A stretch of DNA of 64,000 nucleotides from Sambucus nigra (GCA_949130495.1 OX422221.1:481853659-481917658), one strand, 5' to 3'. Counted from the first letter of the stretch, positions 20,626-34,089 are shown. The notes: generated by a model from the letters alone, not told the origin. Numbers and translations: made by a program.

Positions 20626-21769
20626 TCGAATATCAAGACGAAATTAAGTTATCAGGAGAAAAGCATGTAACACTGTGTAATTTTATCAATTTTTATATTG
20701 GGAATTAATTGGGATTAATTATATTATATTTGGAAAATTAATCCGGTAAATTAAATATTAATTAGCGAGATAAGGGTTAATATTTATTTATATTAAATAT
20801 TACTTAATAAATGAGTAATAATAATGATAAGGAAATATTACAATTGTCGTGAGTGAAAAGTACGGCAGTTATTGTAAATTTAGTCGGGATACACGTGTGA
20901 GTTGTGTCGGGACTTAATTTTGGAAATAAAATATAACTTTACTCTTGATATTACATATGATCATTTTGTGTGCGTCAGTGTGTTCGGAAGGGTCGAGGTA
21001 GTCAGAAAAGTCTACCCGAGAATTTAGTTTGGGCCCTGGGCACTTTTAGGCCAAATCTGCACCCCAAGAAGGTATTTTTTGTAATTTTCATTTTTGGAGA
21101 AAGGAGATCTACGAATTTTATAGGCTTATAGCATCATTTATGATGATCGAGTAAGGGATAGTATCTGCAAAAACACAGAGAGGTCGTAGGAGGAAGAAGA
21201 GAGGAGGTCCCAAGGCCAAATTGCACCATTCTTGCGCCACAAATACCACCATCGCGTAGATCGGGAGGAGAGGATTAAAACCATACCATTCTCCTAAAAG
21301 GAATCAAACCTTCAAATAGAGACAAGTGTTTTATCTATCTAAACTATGATTTGATATATCATCCATGTTAGAATAGGGTGATAATCTTGTGAAATTCATG
21401 AAATTTGGCTTTATAATTTGAGATATAAATCATGTTCTTGGGTAAGATTGGTGTTATATTTGATCCCTTACGCATGTAGACTGAAATTGGTGAGAAACAT
21501 CACGAAATTTTGGAGAAAATCTGGAAAAATATTGAGTTCTTGAACATGAATGATAAATTAGGGTTTTAAATGTTTAATCTTGAATTAATTGAATTTAGGG
21601 GAGTTCTTTGATGAATTAATGATTCTAATACGTCAGAAATTATGTATATGTGATGGTATAATATTTAGTATGCTTGGTTTGGAGATTGGGAATGAATTAT
21701 GAAGGTTTTAAGGTTATAAATGATGAATCTCGTAACTGCTATAAATGGATAAGACGAGACATGTAGCAG

Positions 21770-21826
21770 GCGAATTGATTTGGCTCCTAAGCCGAATCGA
21801 TTCGGACCAAGGCCAAATCAATTCGA
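21770..21826 (+). other. Three ATCGAT-centred iterons, exactly 21 bp apart (B LTR)
   Basis: Copies start at 21770 (GCGAATTGATTTGGC), 21791 (GCCGAATCGATTCGG, a near-perfect palindrome) and 21812 (GCCAAATCAATTCGA). They lie about 1.1 kb into the LTR and about 650 bp downstream of the TATA-like site. The core is nearly identical to that in chromovirus A. Confidence 0.8.
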
Positions 21827-22250
21827 TTTCCAAGAATTGCATAGTTTTCTTCCTTTTCACTTAGAAATCATGGGAAATGTTTGGGCTGACCTTGAATTAA
21901 TTGTAAGAACCTATCAATGGATATTCTCATTATCAGTAGGCTAAAGTTGGGTTTGAGGTTAGTCTCACGAGGAGAGTCTAAGACTAAAATTGGTTTCGTG
22001 TAAAGGGTAATAAAAGCTTATGTGGATATTGATTGCTTATTATGGAAAAATTAAGGGAATGTAGGACCAAGACTAGTAGGCCTTGAGTGGGATTGCCTAC
22101 TGAATTTACTTAAGGGAGAGTTGGCAACCATTTGGGTATTGAGTAACACTCGAGAATTTGTTATGAGAAGTATTATGTTACGTAGAACATTCGAGAGATT
22201 TTGTACTACGTACGGGGCATATAATATAGGTTACGTGTATACCTATGATG

Positions 22251-22254
<4 letters not shown>

Positions 22255-22309
<55 letters not shown>
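22255..22309. repeat. (TA)n microsatellite in B LTR
   Basis: About 55 bp of pure TA. Similar tracts occur in the LTRs of C and D. Confidence 0.95.
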
Positions 22310-22312
<3 letters not shown>

Positions 22313-23640
22313 GGTGGTATGTGTAACTATTATTTGATTTGATTGTGTAATCATACCTACGCTACTTGCTATCACGGAAGGTTTCACGTCGTGGATGGTC
22401 TTATTTTGATGAGCCCATTTGGGGGGATATTTTCTTATACCTCATGAGATAGAAATTAGGTATTGAGCACCACTTACGTGGATGAGGATGTGACCGGCCA
22501 TTTGGTTGCTTTAGGTATGAGTGTATACCAAAGGCTTAGAGCTATGTTCGGCTCCAATATTGTGCGATTTGAATTTATGGTTTGAGGGAGACTATTTGAG
22601 CCAGTGTTCTTATATATTACGTGATGTACCGGGACTTGATAACAGAGTATGCCCACACCGCAGGTCTCCACCTAGGGGTATTGTTTATGTATATATGATA
22701 AGAGTGATGTATACATGTACGTGTGATTAATTCTTCTACGAGTATGTTATTGGATAGATTGTGACATCTAAATTATTTAAGTGTATGAGAACTAAATCCG
22801 TAACTGATAGATAGTGATACATAAACTAACTAAAGTATACGAGAACTAAACCATGTAGTAGAGATTACTAATGAATATAAAGAATTGGGAAAATTTAGTC
22901 ATGTATTGTATGGGCAATACATGGGGTACTACAATGTATTAGATGCGAAGAGATGTAAGTCAAACTAGTTAGGCGGGTAGCATAACTAGGCGGGTTAGAG
23001 TAGTATGTTAGGCATGCACAATAGATGAGGGGTGAGGATTTCAAGTGAGGGCACGCGGTACTATCACGTATTTAATATCTTATCATGTCGCATTTTAAAC
23101 ACTTGCTAAACTTTTTCAACTGTTTTACTTGGGCTCTGACCCGTTTCAAATCCTTTTAGTAAAGATAATTTTAGGTGCCCAACCACGTGGAGATCGCAGG
23201 ACCTTGCTATTAGACGCTTCCATAGTTATTTCAGTTATGATGCATCCTTATTTATCTCAGTCGGGCATGTCGTCCATTCTCAGTTGGACACTATTTTCAA
23301 AGACTTTGTATTCCAGTTCATTTCCAGCATTTACTTAGACATTTCTTATGGATGACTGTATTTAGATTCTCTCTAGAGTGTTTCTGCCAGAGTTAGTCAT
23401 TTACTTATGTCATTATCTTATTATTCATTGTTATGTGCATGGAAATGGTGAATGATATGTTTATTTCGATTTATTCATTGCATGCTAATAATTAGGATTA
23501 AAATTTTGACATCGAGCTATTAGAGTATTAGTAATTAGTTTGAAACTCGACAGTGATACTAAGAATGACACCATTTTATGAATCTTGTTTAATTTAATAA
23601 TGGACTGATCACCCAGGTTTAGAATAGGCGGGGTGTCACA

Positions 23641-24273
23641 ACTCTGTAATACCTAGTTGTAACAGTGTTGAAAAATAGTTTTACCCAAAAAAAAATTCCT
23701 CATATCGTCTCTTGTGGTTTATTTGTTTAATTCGATTCAATATCATGTATGCTTAGATTCACCTAATTAATTAAGATAACATATGAATTAAATTGAATTT
23801 GGCTTGTGTGTGACCTAATGTACGATTTTTATATTTAACCACATAAACGGACCACTTTATAAAGCGTTTTCAGGAGTAGTAAAATTTCAAATAAGAAAAA
23901 TATTTATTAGAATAAAATAAAATAAAAATGGGAATAGTTTTCAAAATTATACTAGTCTAATCTTTTTAAAATACGAACAATTATGATTTTTCTTAAAATG
24001 TTATGATTGTATTCTGACATATTTTACTTATTTGAATTTATACTATTCTGACTTTTTAATGCATGTCGATTAGGACTTTTTCGTTTTTTAATTTTATTCA
24101 AAAATTTCTAATTTTTTTGGATTTTTGAAAAACTTTTTATTTTTTTTAAATATATGTTGATGAAGTTTCATTATATAAAAATAGAAAATTGGAGAGTTCA
24201 TAATTTGGCGCTGTATTATTTTTCAAAACATGGATATTGATTTCTTTCGGTATAAATTAAATGCTGAGAAAAG
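23641..24273. other. Unassigned AT-rich spacer
   Basis: Between the end of chromovirus B and the CACTA 1 terminus. AT-rich, no open frame, no recognisable repeat end. It may be old host DNA or an unrecognised element. Confidence 0.5.
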
Positions 24274-24640
24274 CACTAAAAATGCCGGTAACACTTTTTG
24301 CGGCATTTTCACAAGTGCAGTAATATCCAATGTGGTAAAAGAACAACGACATTTTAAAAAATACCGCGAAAAGTTAGCGACACTTTTTGTGGCATTTTCA
24401 CAAGTGCAGTAGCCAATGTGATAAAAGAACAACGACATTTTTAAAAAATGCTGTAAAAAATTAACAGCATTTATAAGCATTTATATTAATGCTGGTAATA
24501 GCCTTTTAGAGGCATTAAAAAAAATGTTAATAATAACCTTTGGCAACACCTATTAAATGTTCAACACCCACTTGGCGGCCCTAAAAAATAACGAGAATGA
24601 TAATAGCGGCATTAAACAAAATATTTATATTATTTTGCAA
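24274..24640. repeat. CACTA 1 terminus and subterminal repeats
   Basis: After the CACTA end, an ~89 bp direct repeat carries ACACTTTTTG(C/T)GGCATTTTC at 24291 and 24379, each followed by ACAAGTGCAGTA and AACAACGACATTTT. Shorter GGCATT/AATGCC units in both orientations continue to about 24640. Subterminal repeats of this type bind TNPA-like protein in the Spm system; that role is inferred here. The bases before the end are AAG, a possible 3 bp target site. Confidence 0.7.
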
Positions 24641-24956
24641 TATATGGCTGGGAACAAGTGTTAAAAAATTGTTTATAATAAGTATTGTATTTATGTATAA
24701 ATACATTACCATAACATTAAATTAAGAGGGCAATAATCAAATTAAAACATCATTAAATTAAAACTTATAGCATTCATCTTAAATAAATATAATTGTGCTT
24801 GGAACAATTACTCATCCACAAAATAAAATGTATCACATGTCCAATAAGAAAAAGCGGGAAAACATGAAGCGAAACGAAATTTGATATAATGTACGATCCT
24901 TATTCATCAAATTCAAACATCCTCTTTGACCTACAAATAAAAAAGTCGATCGTTAG

Positions 24957-25320
24957 TCATTGATACTTATTCTCTAGTATTTTAATTAAAAAATTAAAAT
25001 TAAAAATTAGTACATTAGCAATATACCACACTACAGTTGAATGATATGTATCTCCAATTATGGACTTTTTTCCATATGGTCTAGTCAATGGTTCATTTGT
25101 TATAAATATTTTCTCAATATATACTTCCCTAAAGTCTTCACCCAATGGCATACCCCCTACTTTTGTTGAAGGGTCCTTGCTCATAATGAATCCACGTGCC
25201 TCAACCACTTTTGGAAGTCCGGAAGTAGTAAGGTCTACAATTTTAGGAAATGCATTATTTGAGACCATTTGTTGTGGTTGATGGTGCTTCTTTTTCTTCT
25301 TTGATGGTTCTTTCTATAAA
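24957..25320 (-). pseudogene. CACTA 1 TNPA-like C-terminal fragment
   Basis: A minus-strand frame with GLPKVVEARGFIMSKDPSTK, VGGMPLGEDFREVYIEK and ITNEPLTRPYGKKSIIGD, then VVWY. The same pattern (ASGQVVAS, TVVHG, VYVSSVEPREENHPLYR, DTIKDVEKSWVVW) occurs at the end of the TNPA-type gene of CACTA 2 near 63610-63800. That supports assignment to the C-terminal domain of this CACTA second gene. Exon limits are not defined. The upstream part is displaced beyond the solo LTR at 29757. Confidence 0.55.
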
Positions 25321-25634
25321 CAAGATGAATATGTCATCAACCATATATTTCTGGAAAAAAATCTACAGAGTTTTATTTATTTATAAGACATCCCAAAAAT
25401 TTAAAGACCATATATAACCAAATATACCAACAACCCAATGTCAAGTATACATAAACTTCTAATAAAGCGCATATATATTGTGCCCTTTAAAATCCTTTAA
25501 ATTAATAACATACCTAAATTGAAGTAGCATTCGTTTGTTCACTAACATGAGCAGCAGTCTCGGGGGCAGCCAAGTGTTGAGAATTTACAATATACAAAAA
25601 ATGTATTATTTCAGTCATGAAAACGTAAAGTCTT
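25321..25634. other. Non-coding CACTA 1 sequence
   Basis: AT-rich stretch between the TNPA-like fragment and the solo LTR, probably intron or degraded exon of CACTA 1. Nothing else recognised. Confidence 0.4.
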
Positions 25635-26170
25635 TGTGACATCCCGACTAATGAAATACCCGGTAGCTACTCCTTTATGAAATTAACACAGAATATCAAG
25701 TTAGTTCAGTTGTATTATCACTGTAAAAAACATTTAATTTATTACTAGCCACCTAATATTTAAAAAGAGAGATGCCAAATTTTATTAATTAAGTTAATAA
25801 ATAATCAAAAATTAAATCATTACCCATCAATCGTATAAACAATCTCATATGAATAACCAACGAAATGAAATCAACTGAGTCTAGAGTAAACACTCCAATA
25901 ATAATAATGCTAAAGTAAATAAAGTCCCGATGCAAGAGTCTGAATAATTAAACCAACATCTGAAATAAAACTGAAAGTCTGAGAATGCTATCTCTAAATG
26001 GAAATGGGCGGCATGCCCTATTAGATGAGTAATCCTGAGTAGAATAAAAAGCAGAATGTGGAGGCGTTTAATACCAAGATACTGTAACTTCCACAGCAGC
26101 TACAGTACGTTAATGTAATGAAACTCCTATGGTTGGCGTCCCTGTGGCTGGGCACCTAAAATGTTTTTAC

Positions 26171-27282
<1,112 letters not shown>

Positions 27283-28551
27283 GTTTTTACAAAACAAAAT
27301 AGATTTGGAGGAAAACGGGTCAGAGACCGAGGTGAAAACAGTTTAAAACTTTATAAAGTGTTTAAATTACAATTAAACAGCCCATATTATAAACATGTTA
27401 GTTGCTTACTCTCACATGAGTTTCTCACCTCTTAAATAATGTGCACGCCTAACGTATTCCCTTAACCCATCCTAGGTTATGTCGCTAACCAACTAGTCTG
27501 TACCACTCCTGCTTTCGCATTCTAACATAGAGTATATTCTCGTAACACCCAAACAAGTTATTCATAACCCATATTCACATTCATTAAATTACTTATCTCA
27601 AGTGTTAATTAAGTTCTCACATTCTTAGCCCCTTCAAATATCTTAGTTATTCACATCTACTTAGCAACAGTGAACCAGTCACTAGTATATATATAAATCA
27701 CTCTCAGTATATATATACATATAAGTCACCCCTACGTTAAGTTGCGGTGCACGTATACTCTGCTATCAAATCCATGTACATCACGTACGTAAGGATCACG
27801 TGTTCCGAATCACTCAGGAATCGTCTCAATATAAATCACACATATTGGAGGTGAACACAGTTCACATACCCATGGGTCACGCACATACCTACGCTCATAT
27901 GGTCAGCTGACTTATTAACTCACCAATAAGTCATTCACAGTCCTATGTCCTTAAGGTAACAGTCTAAATCCCCCCGAAGGCACACAAGGATAAGAGGGTC
28001 CTGTTTCGAAAAACTAACCTCCCATGATAGAAAGTATGGTAGGTATGTCATACACATAAGAAATCCATACACTAGGCATTCACATAACCTAAGTAATCAT
28101 ATTATAATTTAAGTATTCGCACATTCCATCTAGTAAGTCTCGTACTTAGTAAGTTTATCCCGAACATCATACGAAATATACATGTAACATGATAACTCTC
28201 TCGTCGTATCAATTTGAGTACCTAAACCTATCCCAAAAGGTTACTAGGTCTCCTATTAGTTTCAAATGTTATCTCAGCAAATATAAAATCCCTCTGCTAC
28301 TGTTCATACCCTTACATTATCTTTTATTCCACTTTTAGTCCCAAATCGAAAGATTTCAAACCGTCCTCACTCGGTAACCGTTCGTAATTATAACGCTCGA
28401 TCCCATAAGTTATAATATTTTTCGGGCAATAACTAAGACTCTACTGACCTTAACTAAGTCCCACAATATCAAATTAATCACCCTAAGAATCATCATAGAC
28501 CTTGGAATTTTCTTTAACTTTAAGGGAAAATAATTACCAAAAATCAGGAGG

Positions 28552-28612
28552 GGTCGATCGATCAATGAAAAGGATCAATCGATCGACATTCTTGGGTCGA
28601 TCGATCGATCAA
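28552..28612. other. Three GATCGATC iterons in the solo LTR, 21-22 bp apart
   Basis: GGTCGATCGATCAA at 28552, GATCAATCGATCGAC at 28573 (opposite orientation) and GGTCGATCGATCGATCAA at 28595. They sit about 1.14-1.2 kb from the LTR start, at a similar depth to the cluster in B. Confidence 0.8.
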
Positions 28613-29916
28613 ACAGGTATTTGCCTAGATTCTCTTGAACAGTTATGGGTTTCCTCTTTTTACACCTCTAATTCTTCATATCAACGTCCAAAACTCTCAA
28701 CCAAGTATACTAATCATCATACCAACATGTTTACATAATTTCTAACATTATTAGAGTCATTAAATCATCCACAATCAACAGTTTCTTGGAACAAAAGTCA
28801 TAATTATTCCTCTAAACATAATTCTTCCGAATTTCTTCAAGAACATTATAAATTCTGATTAAATTTCTTAATTCCTTACACATGAAGCATGATTTCGTAT
28901 CTAATATATGGAAAGAAGTTTTAACTACATGCAATCCTACCCAGATTACGATTTTAATTCTTCAAATCCATTCAATTATCATTATTCAAGGTTATTCTCC
29001 AATTCTAACCTAACATGGATGATATATGCACTAAATTATTTCAAATTAAATCACTTGCCTTGTAATGAATATTCTTATCCTTTGAAGTAGATGGTACGAG
29101 AATGATCCTCTCTTTTCGATCTATCCGGAGGGGGTGACGGTGGTGCAAAAGCCTCTAAGGGTGGTTTCTCCTATGAAAACTTTCCTCTCTTCCTCTCTAA
29201 CTGTCGTTGGTGGTTTTTGGTTGTGATAACCCTAAGAGTTCTTATACTGGATGATAATTTAAGTCTAAAATTCGTGGATCATATTTTCTCAAAAAGTCAA
29301 AATGACTAAAATACCCTCTTGGGCTGCCGGTTAGGCCTAAAATGCCCCGGGACCCAAACTAAACCCCCGACTAGTATTTTCTGACTATCTCGATCCTTGA
29401 AGACACGTTACCATACTCAAAATGATCATACGGATGACATAAAAATAATTTACTTTTAAATCCAGTAAATCGGGTCTGACACGACTGACACGCGCGTTCC
29501 AACTTAATTTTCGCAATTGTCGTACTTTCAACTCACGACAATTTTAATAAATTCAATAATCAAATATTACCATAATCACTCAGCAATATTCAACATTATC
29601 ATCGTATTTAAATACAAACTCTCGCCTCGCTAGTTATTTAAATCCGAATTAATTTTCAATCAATTGTCCTAAATTAATTTAATTAATCCCATAATTAAAA
29701 GCAATTTCATTTAATTAACCTCATAATTAAAAGCCATAAAAATACGGGGTATTAGAGTCTTAAATTATGATTTTAAAAAGTAGTTATCTACTAACTTGTT
29801 GAGATGGAGCTAAACGGTGATTTGATTGTGGTACCATTACATGTTAAAATTGGGTTGTTTCTTCTAATTGTTGCTCGGGTCACAAAATAGACCTGTAAAC
29901 AGAATAAGAATTTCGA

Positions 29917-30300
29917 TTAATGGGTAAAATGACGTCGTTGAGCTTTTCTAAGAAATAAGGGGGAACATGGATGATATTTTTGTACCATTGCTTCAACGGA
30001 ATCCTTAACGATGGCTGAGCCATCACTCTTCTCGTGTGTTTTGATGTAAACATCAACCAACAAAACCTTTTTTCCTTTATCAACCTCTATATACATAAAC
30101 GCAATGACTTGTAAGTTATTACATATATAAGTTTGATAACATAAAATAATTATCACAATCAAAATCTTTTATAAAACAACTTATGAGCAACATTCGCATG
30201 ACTCTTTCTTCCGAAAGTATGTGGTGTTCTTTGCTTCTTACGAATTCGATGATTTCTTCGGCTCGTTTTCTGTTACAAAAATATATTTAAAATATATGTT
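29917..30300 (-). pseudogene. CACTA 1 TNPA-like internal fragment
   Basis: Minus-strand exon-like pieces: VDVYIKTHEKSDGSAIVKDS then VEAMVQKYH. In the TNPA-type gene of CACTA 2 the corresponding stretch is VYLESRRRKTGEFHLKVVDD. This is the conserved segment of the plant TNPA/Transposase_24-like proteins. A further piece near 30190-30290 (NRKRAEEIIEFVRSKEHH) may be the preceding exon. The assignment is by pattern only. The piece lies just beyond the solo LTR, as expected if that LTR split one element. Confidence 0.45.
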
Positions 30301-31600
30301 TAACTTAAATTTATAAAACTTTACTTCTAGTAATACATTCCTACCCTTGCCTCACGAGTTCCTCAATACTTAACAAGTTGCGAATGTATAGTTTAATTTT
30401 TTATGGGCATCTACTCAGTGTTTAGGTTTGTATTCTACTTGGTTGACAAAATGCCCAAGAAATATTTTCATTATCTTAATGACTTTTGGTTTGGGTTTGT
30501 TGTAAAAGTCCTTATTTTTTAGCATATATACACACAAGTACCTATTATTTTAAAGTCTCTTGTGCATATGGCTTTTATTACACATTCATTATTTTTATCT
30601 GTGAAGTAATAATAAAACGGAGACCGTCATTAAAAGCATTTAGAATATGATTGTTTTGTTCATTACTTTGTTCTTTATGACGACATTTCTTTGCCCAAAT
30701 AGAATATGATGGAAATAATCAATATAAAGAATGTCATATTTATTTTATTTGATTTGCATATTTGTGAAGCTAGAAGGTTTCACATTCAAATATGTCCCAA
30801 GTTGATGCTTCTAGTTTTTTATTTGGTTTATTGAAGATGTAATGAATAATAATATCTTGGAATGACTTTTCTTTTTGTTTTTTGTCCTATATATAATGAA
30901 TGATAATATCTTGGAGAGCCATTATTCTTTTATATTGAGTGTAGGAGAAATATTGGTAAGTCAAAGAAAAATTGGATCAGAGCTTTGTCAGTAAGTATGC
31001 GTTATGAAATCACTTTGATTGACATCTTATTTTACTTACTGTTTAATATCATGAAGATGATGACGATGATGATTGACTGATTTATCTAATATGTATTTAT
31101 ATTATAAGTTTTATGTTGTGTAACATAAGTTTTGTAGCCATAAGTTTTATTTTTGACTTTTAGGAAATAGTTAAGTAATTATCTTTTTTGTTTCTTGGTT
31201 TATCCTTGTGTCTTTTATTAGAATTAAGACTCTAGTAGTTAACATGTTCAATAGACTTTGGAATCAGATCTTAGAGGTCGACTCAGATATTTTTGGTTCA
31301 TTGGGTCAAATCAGGTACAATCACTCCCTCTCTCATTAGCAAGACATTTAGGCTGAACATTATATATTAAATTGAGTACCCTTACACTACAGAGACATTT
31401 CACAGTTAGAACACTGTGCTTCATGAGATTATCGTTGGTCGAGTTACCATAAACGAGAAGAATGAAATTAAAGTAAAAGTATCTCAGGAAGATTTACTAC
31501 ATGCTCCATGTGATGTTTTCTGATAGCGCTAACACTCGCCACTACTCTGCCCTGTCTTTCAGTTACACATTCTTGTATATTATTGGTAAAGTATTGACTT
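30301..31600. other. Unassigned AT-rich sequence
   Basis: No convincing frame, terminus or tandem repeat. It may include the rest of CACTA 1. The plus-strand frame from 31501 shows no recognisable domain. Confidence 0.4.
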
Positions 31601-31612
31601 TTAGAGGCAACT

Positions 31613-31826
31613 TAAGAGACAAAATCTTTCTGGAAAGAAAGAACTGGGTGAGTTTTGTGAGCAATTCGCTTTCGATACTCAGGGTACTTCCACTCGTAAA
31701 GTCTCTAAGAAGACTAAAAAGGTCTCTAAAAAACCCACCTATAAACGTAAAAAGAAAAGGGATTATATTCCTAAAGAAAAAGAATATAAACATAAAAGGA
31801 TGCGATGTGCGATGTGATCACCAGGA
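31613..31826 (+). pseudogene. Lys/Arg-rich coding remnant, possibly coat-protein-like
   Basis: A frame of about 70 codons with an EFCEQF motif followed by a strongly basic tract of Lys, Arg and Tyr, then a stop just after two closely spaced Cys-type codons. The layout (acidic/aromatic segment, basic tail, start of a Cys motif) recalls the C-terminal part of plant pararetrovirus (Caulimoviridae) coat proteins integrated in genomes. It could equally be a gag-like or host fragment. No RT, protease or movement-protein motif was found nearby. The remnant is truncated and not functional. Confidence 0.25.
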
Positions 31827-32949
31827 AAGGGAGGAAGCGCCCCTCCATCTTGTATGGTCTTTTCATTCACCGGCTACTTAGGAATCAGAATGTCCACATC
31901 ATTTCAAATGAGAACAAGGAAAGAACTGATAAAATTTTCACCTGCACTTCATTCTATTTAGAGAGGAGGTAGTCTGCACAAAATGACAATGTGCAGGAAC
32001 TTGACGAAGTTGAAGAAGGTCTCGTAGGTGAACAATGTTCTTCATCCCAACAGAGATCTCGAGATACATCCTCACTGCCTTCGGGTGGATTACGCATCCC
32101 TAATAAGCATATTGTTCAGATATCTAATAGGGTTGCACATCATCTCTCAAATGTTATACGTGGCACTACAACTCGAGTCATTCCAGCAGGCTCAGACATT
32201 TATTTTCGTTTGTTTTTTTTCCTTAGTTTGATGCATCACACTTAATATTGTAAGATTTTACGTTTTTATGTAGAACCACAGTTCATTCAGATTCTCATGA
32301 ATCATTCAAATGAAGTATATTTTGTTTGGGTCAAGTTGACTTCTTGTACATAATCATTACTTACGTTTTTACTTAATTTGTATGCATGACTCGACATGTA
32401 AATATAGAGTTGATTTACCTCCTTGTATTCTATTATTTTCAGTTAGTATCCATTATATTATCCCTAGGCTATTACATTTATGTTAATTTCTTTATTTAAA
32501 ATTCTTATTTGTCTTTTAGTTATTAATTTAAGTTAGGTCTCCGGCTAGTTTTCTCTATATATTAAGGACTTTCACCAATTGTGAATTTTTGGTGACTAAC
32601 TTATATCCGCAAAAACCAATTATAAATTTTGGGGAGTAAACACTTATAAAATCTACACATGTACTGATTAATAAATAAATATCCCATCACAAATTAAGAA
32701 AATTACACATAATTAATAGAAAAAGTGAGTAACTTACAGTCGCAACTCAATTTTTGTAATCGATCAGTTACTTTAAGATCGTTATTCAGTATTAAAGTCA
32801 CACTCTAGCTTCCAACATGATTTGTCTAGCTCAAGCTACAACACCTGAATAAAATAAACAAAAATACTATATGCTTCAGTGTAAGTAATTACCACTTACT
32901 GCAGAAACAAAATATATAGATACTTTGTGATAAAGCAAAGGAAAAATCA
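31827..32949. other. Unassigned sequence
   Basis: A plus-strand frame at 31991-32245 (Glu- and Ser-rich) has no recognised domain. The remainder is AT-rich non-coding sequence with no visible element ends. Confidence 0.4.
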
Positions 32950-33760
32950 GTGATCAAGGAAATTCTAATAGGGGTAGGGTTGTGTTGATTATCAATTGTA
33001 AGGAGTTGATTGGTGTTGAGGATGACAGTAGGGGGAATTCTTAGAATAGAAAAGCCAAATATTTGAGATTCTGGTTCTCTATGATTTCCACATATAAAAT
33101 TGAGGTTAACACTGCTCTAGAAATTGGGGATTGAAGTAATATTTGCCATGGGCTCAACAATTCACACATAGTCCAATTTGTTATGAGAGAGGAGTTTCAT
33201 TAAGGCTCTTTTGGCATGAGGTTTGGCAGTCTCCCTGATATTCCAGTATAAATTTTTTATTTAGAACTTGAGGGTAGGCTCCTTAGATTATAGTTCCCGA
33301 TTTCCTTGATATCTTTCTATTCAGCTAGGGCCTTGATCTTTTCAACCTCTTCCTGGTGATTCTTTAATATCTTTTCTTTTAGTTTGAGTTTCTTCACTTG
33401 GATTTTAGAAAGTAACGGTGTAAATTCTTGATTTTGTGAGCTTGGTTCACTATTATAGTCAATTATGTGGTGATCTGCCTCACGACAGGGGCTTGGGGAG
33501 TTGACTACATGATTATTTTTAATTTTTTCAGTAGGATTGTTTATGTACTTATCAGTTTTCTGCTCAGTTATTTGCCCTTCTTCTACCTCTTCGATCATAT
33601 TTTCCCAACTTTGGTTTATTGGCAGTATAGTTTGTATTTGGGATGGTTTATTAACCAAGTTGAGGTCATTTATGTATGGGTTCAGGTCCATTGCCTCTAG
33701 GTTCTCCACAACGCATGCAGCATTGACATTATTCGTGTTCGCAGTCCCCCCTTTTCAAGG
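32950..33760 (-). pseudogene. LINE fragment: ORF1 end and endonuclease start
   Basis: On the minus strand, an open frame (33317-33709) gives a charged, low-complexity segment ending KILKNHQEEVEKIKALAE. Shortly downstream, about 33255 to 33120, one frame reads YWNIRETAKPHAKRALMKLL, then LDYV-stop-IVEPMANI. That is the start of the apurinic/apyrimidinic endonuclease of plant L1-type LINEs (usual form WN-RG, PD-VC-EP). Two stops lie where Cys and Trp codons would be expected. The RT region and poly(A) end are missing, so both flanks have been lost. Confidence 0.7.
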
Positions 33761-34089
33761 TTAGTTTCTTTCGAAGCTCTTTTATCTTTGTTCTTTTCTT
33801 TCCCACCAAAATTCAAGAATAATCATCTGTACGACACCTAGATAAGTGTTAGTCCAAGGAGCTATGGATTTTTGCAATAATATGACATCATTTACAAACC
33901 CTAACAAATGTTGTTCTTAACTTATATGGTTAGTCCCGGTGATGATAAAGAATATGAACACATATACAACATATCAAAATCTTTATACACTAATAGTTTG
34001 TTTTTATACTCTGTTAACACTGTTTATTCCTATTTACTTATACTCTGTTAAGGCTGTTTTTTATTTATACTCTGCTAAGGTGTTATTTT
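33761..34089. other. Unassigned sequence between LINE and Helitron fragments
   Basis: AT-rich. It contains three TACTCTG(T/C)TAA-G-type short repeats near 34005-34080. No gene seen. Confidence 0.4.

Larger units (their letters stand above)
14897..23640 (+). mobile_element. Chromovirus B, 5'-truncated, with 3' LTR
   Basis: A plus-strand Ty3/Gypsy chromovirus starting inside its protease (about 14919), then RT, RNase H, integrase and a chromodomain-like tail, with a 2975 bp 3' LTR at 20666-23640. The 5' LTR, gag and protease active site are missing. The left junction with Tat 2 carries a 13 bp direct repeat (TAATGGGACGTTG at 14896 and 14911). A 2.6 kb LTR-like insertion (15121-17715) splits the protease from RT. 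Over a dozen stops disable it. Confidence 0.88.
20666..23640 (+). repeat. Chromovirus B 3' LTR (2975 bp)
   Basis: Opens TGTAACACTGTGTAATTTTA after a degraded purine tract (AGGAGAAAAGCA) and closes GGCGGGGTGTCACA, the standard ends for this LTR group. A TATA-like TTTATAGGC lies near 21117. The LTR contains three palindromic iterons (21770-21826) and a (TA)n tract at 22255-22309. No open frame is credible. The partner 5' LTR is not in the window. Confidence 0.9.

Noticed and set aside
22121..22387. Short frames on both strands with Ile-Tyr runs
   Set aside because: Translations of the (TA)n tract in the chromovirus B LTR.
24223..24480. 85-codon minus-strand frame with an internal duplication
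   Set aside because: The duplication is the ~89 bp subterminal repeat of CACTA 1, so the frame is a repeat shadow.
29101..29230. Possible host exon near a GTTGGTGGTTTTTGG-type stretch in the solo LTR
   Set aside because: The same region recurs in the LTRs of D (42770-42900, 49735-49870); it is the LTR promoter/leader region, not a host gene.
31991..32245. 84-codon Glu/Ser-rich plus-strand frame
   Set aside because: No domain, no supporting neighbour and a hydrophobic chance tail. Left as unassigned.
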